From the NCBI RefSeq assembly GCF_947039875.1, contig NZ_CAMRAN010000025.1, positions 1 to 58,710 of the forward strand: 58,710 bases of DNA, in the 5' to 3' direction. This DNA comes from an uncultured Photobacterium sp. (GTDB lineage Bacteria; Pseudomonadota; Gammaproteobacteria; Enterobacterales; Vibrionaceae). The translations under genes were made by a program, and so were the position numbers. Shown here piece by piece: positions 58,587 through 58,710 of this stretch. The stretch's first letter is position 1. Each line of letters opens with the position of its first letter. Under the pieces are notes generated by a model. It was not told the origin of the DNA, searched no databases, and was given only the letters and a program-made list of their open reading frames with translations.

Positions 58587-58710
58587 AAATTCTGGTTTAT
58601 TTATTGTCATGACAATAAATAGCAATCTGGGAAAATCTAACTAGTTGTTCTCAAGACGCATTCAAGTGTTTGTAGAGTCCGTCTCTTCTCTTTGAGAAGA
58701 AAAACCCCTT
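58587..58710 (-). other. 23S-5S spacer with hairpins
   Basis: This is transcribed spacer of the rRNA operon. It contains a 24-base perfect palindrome (58598-58621, arms TATTTATTGTCA) and a hairpin CTTCTC-TTT-GAGAAG (58685-58699), probably processing sites. The last bases (AAGGGGTTTT on the minus strand) look like the start of the spacer right after 23S; no 23S coding bases were recognised. Confidence 0.75.

Overview
The window looks like a chromosomal segment of a marine gammaproteobacterium of the family Vibrionaceae, most likely Photobacterium or a near relative. The evidence is gene order. The lpt-rpoN-hpf-ptsN-rapZ-npr-mgtE block, the mreBCD-maf-rng-yhdP-nit-tldD block, a full MSHA type IV pilus locus and the csrD/ssb/galU/uvrA/pglL cluster are arranged as in vibrios, with local differences. 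The DNA is moderately AT-rich, and the window ends in a multi-gene rRNA operon tail. The genus is an inference; no 16S sequence is present.

Layout. Bases 1-5442 (+): the 3' end of kdsD, then lptC-lptA-lptB (LPS export), rpoN, hpf, ptsN, rapZ and npr, tightly packed. Bases 5724-7085 (+): mgtE, a Mg2+ channel. Bases 7173-11545: pmbA (-), darP/yjgA (+), tldD (-) and a nitrilase-family amidase (-). Bases 11642-20285 (-): mreB-mreC-mreD, a terminator, then maf-rng-yhdP, covering cell shape, RNA processing and envelope lipid transport. Bases 20516-37136 (-): the MSHA pilus locus, read mshI-J-K-L-N-E-G-F and then B-A-A'-C-D-O-P-Q. It lacks mshM, has two tandem major-pilin-like genes and carries a long intercistronic hairpin. 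Bases 37302-42459: csrD (-), a LysR regulator (+), a phosphoethanolamine-transferase-like gene (-) and ssb (-). Bases 42460-43095: a 636-base AT-rich noncoding gap with strong inverted repeats. Bases 43096-48751 (+): galU, uvrA behind a LexA box, and a PglL/Wzy-type O-oligosaccharyltransferase. Bases 48816-49934 (-): a class V aminotransferase. Bases 50096-51805 (+): promoter, lysine riboswitch and lysC. Bases 51886-58013: metH (-), an NhaP-type antiporter (+) and metA (-), with MetJ operators before both met genes. Bases 58190-58710 (-): the end of an rRNA operon, 5S - tRNA-Thr(GGT) - 5S, plus its terminator.

How the parts connect. The left end serves the cell envelope (LPS export, nitrogen PTS, amino-sugar control by RapZ). 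The centre builds a type IV pilus, and the O-OTase about 10 kb away may glycosylate pilins. The right end makes aspartate-family amino acids under lysine-riboswitch and probable MetJ control. I found no CRISPR array, prophage, insertion sequence or obvious defence island. I did not find a wholly new system. The most unusual material is in the MSHA locus and the noncoding elements around galU, mshF/mshB and pglL.
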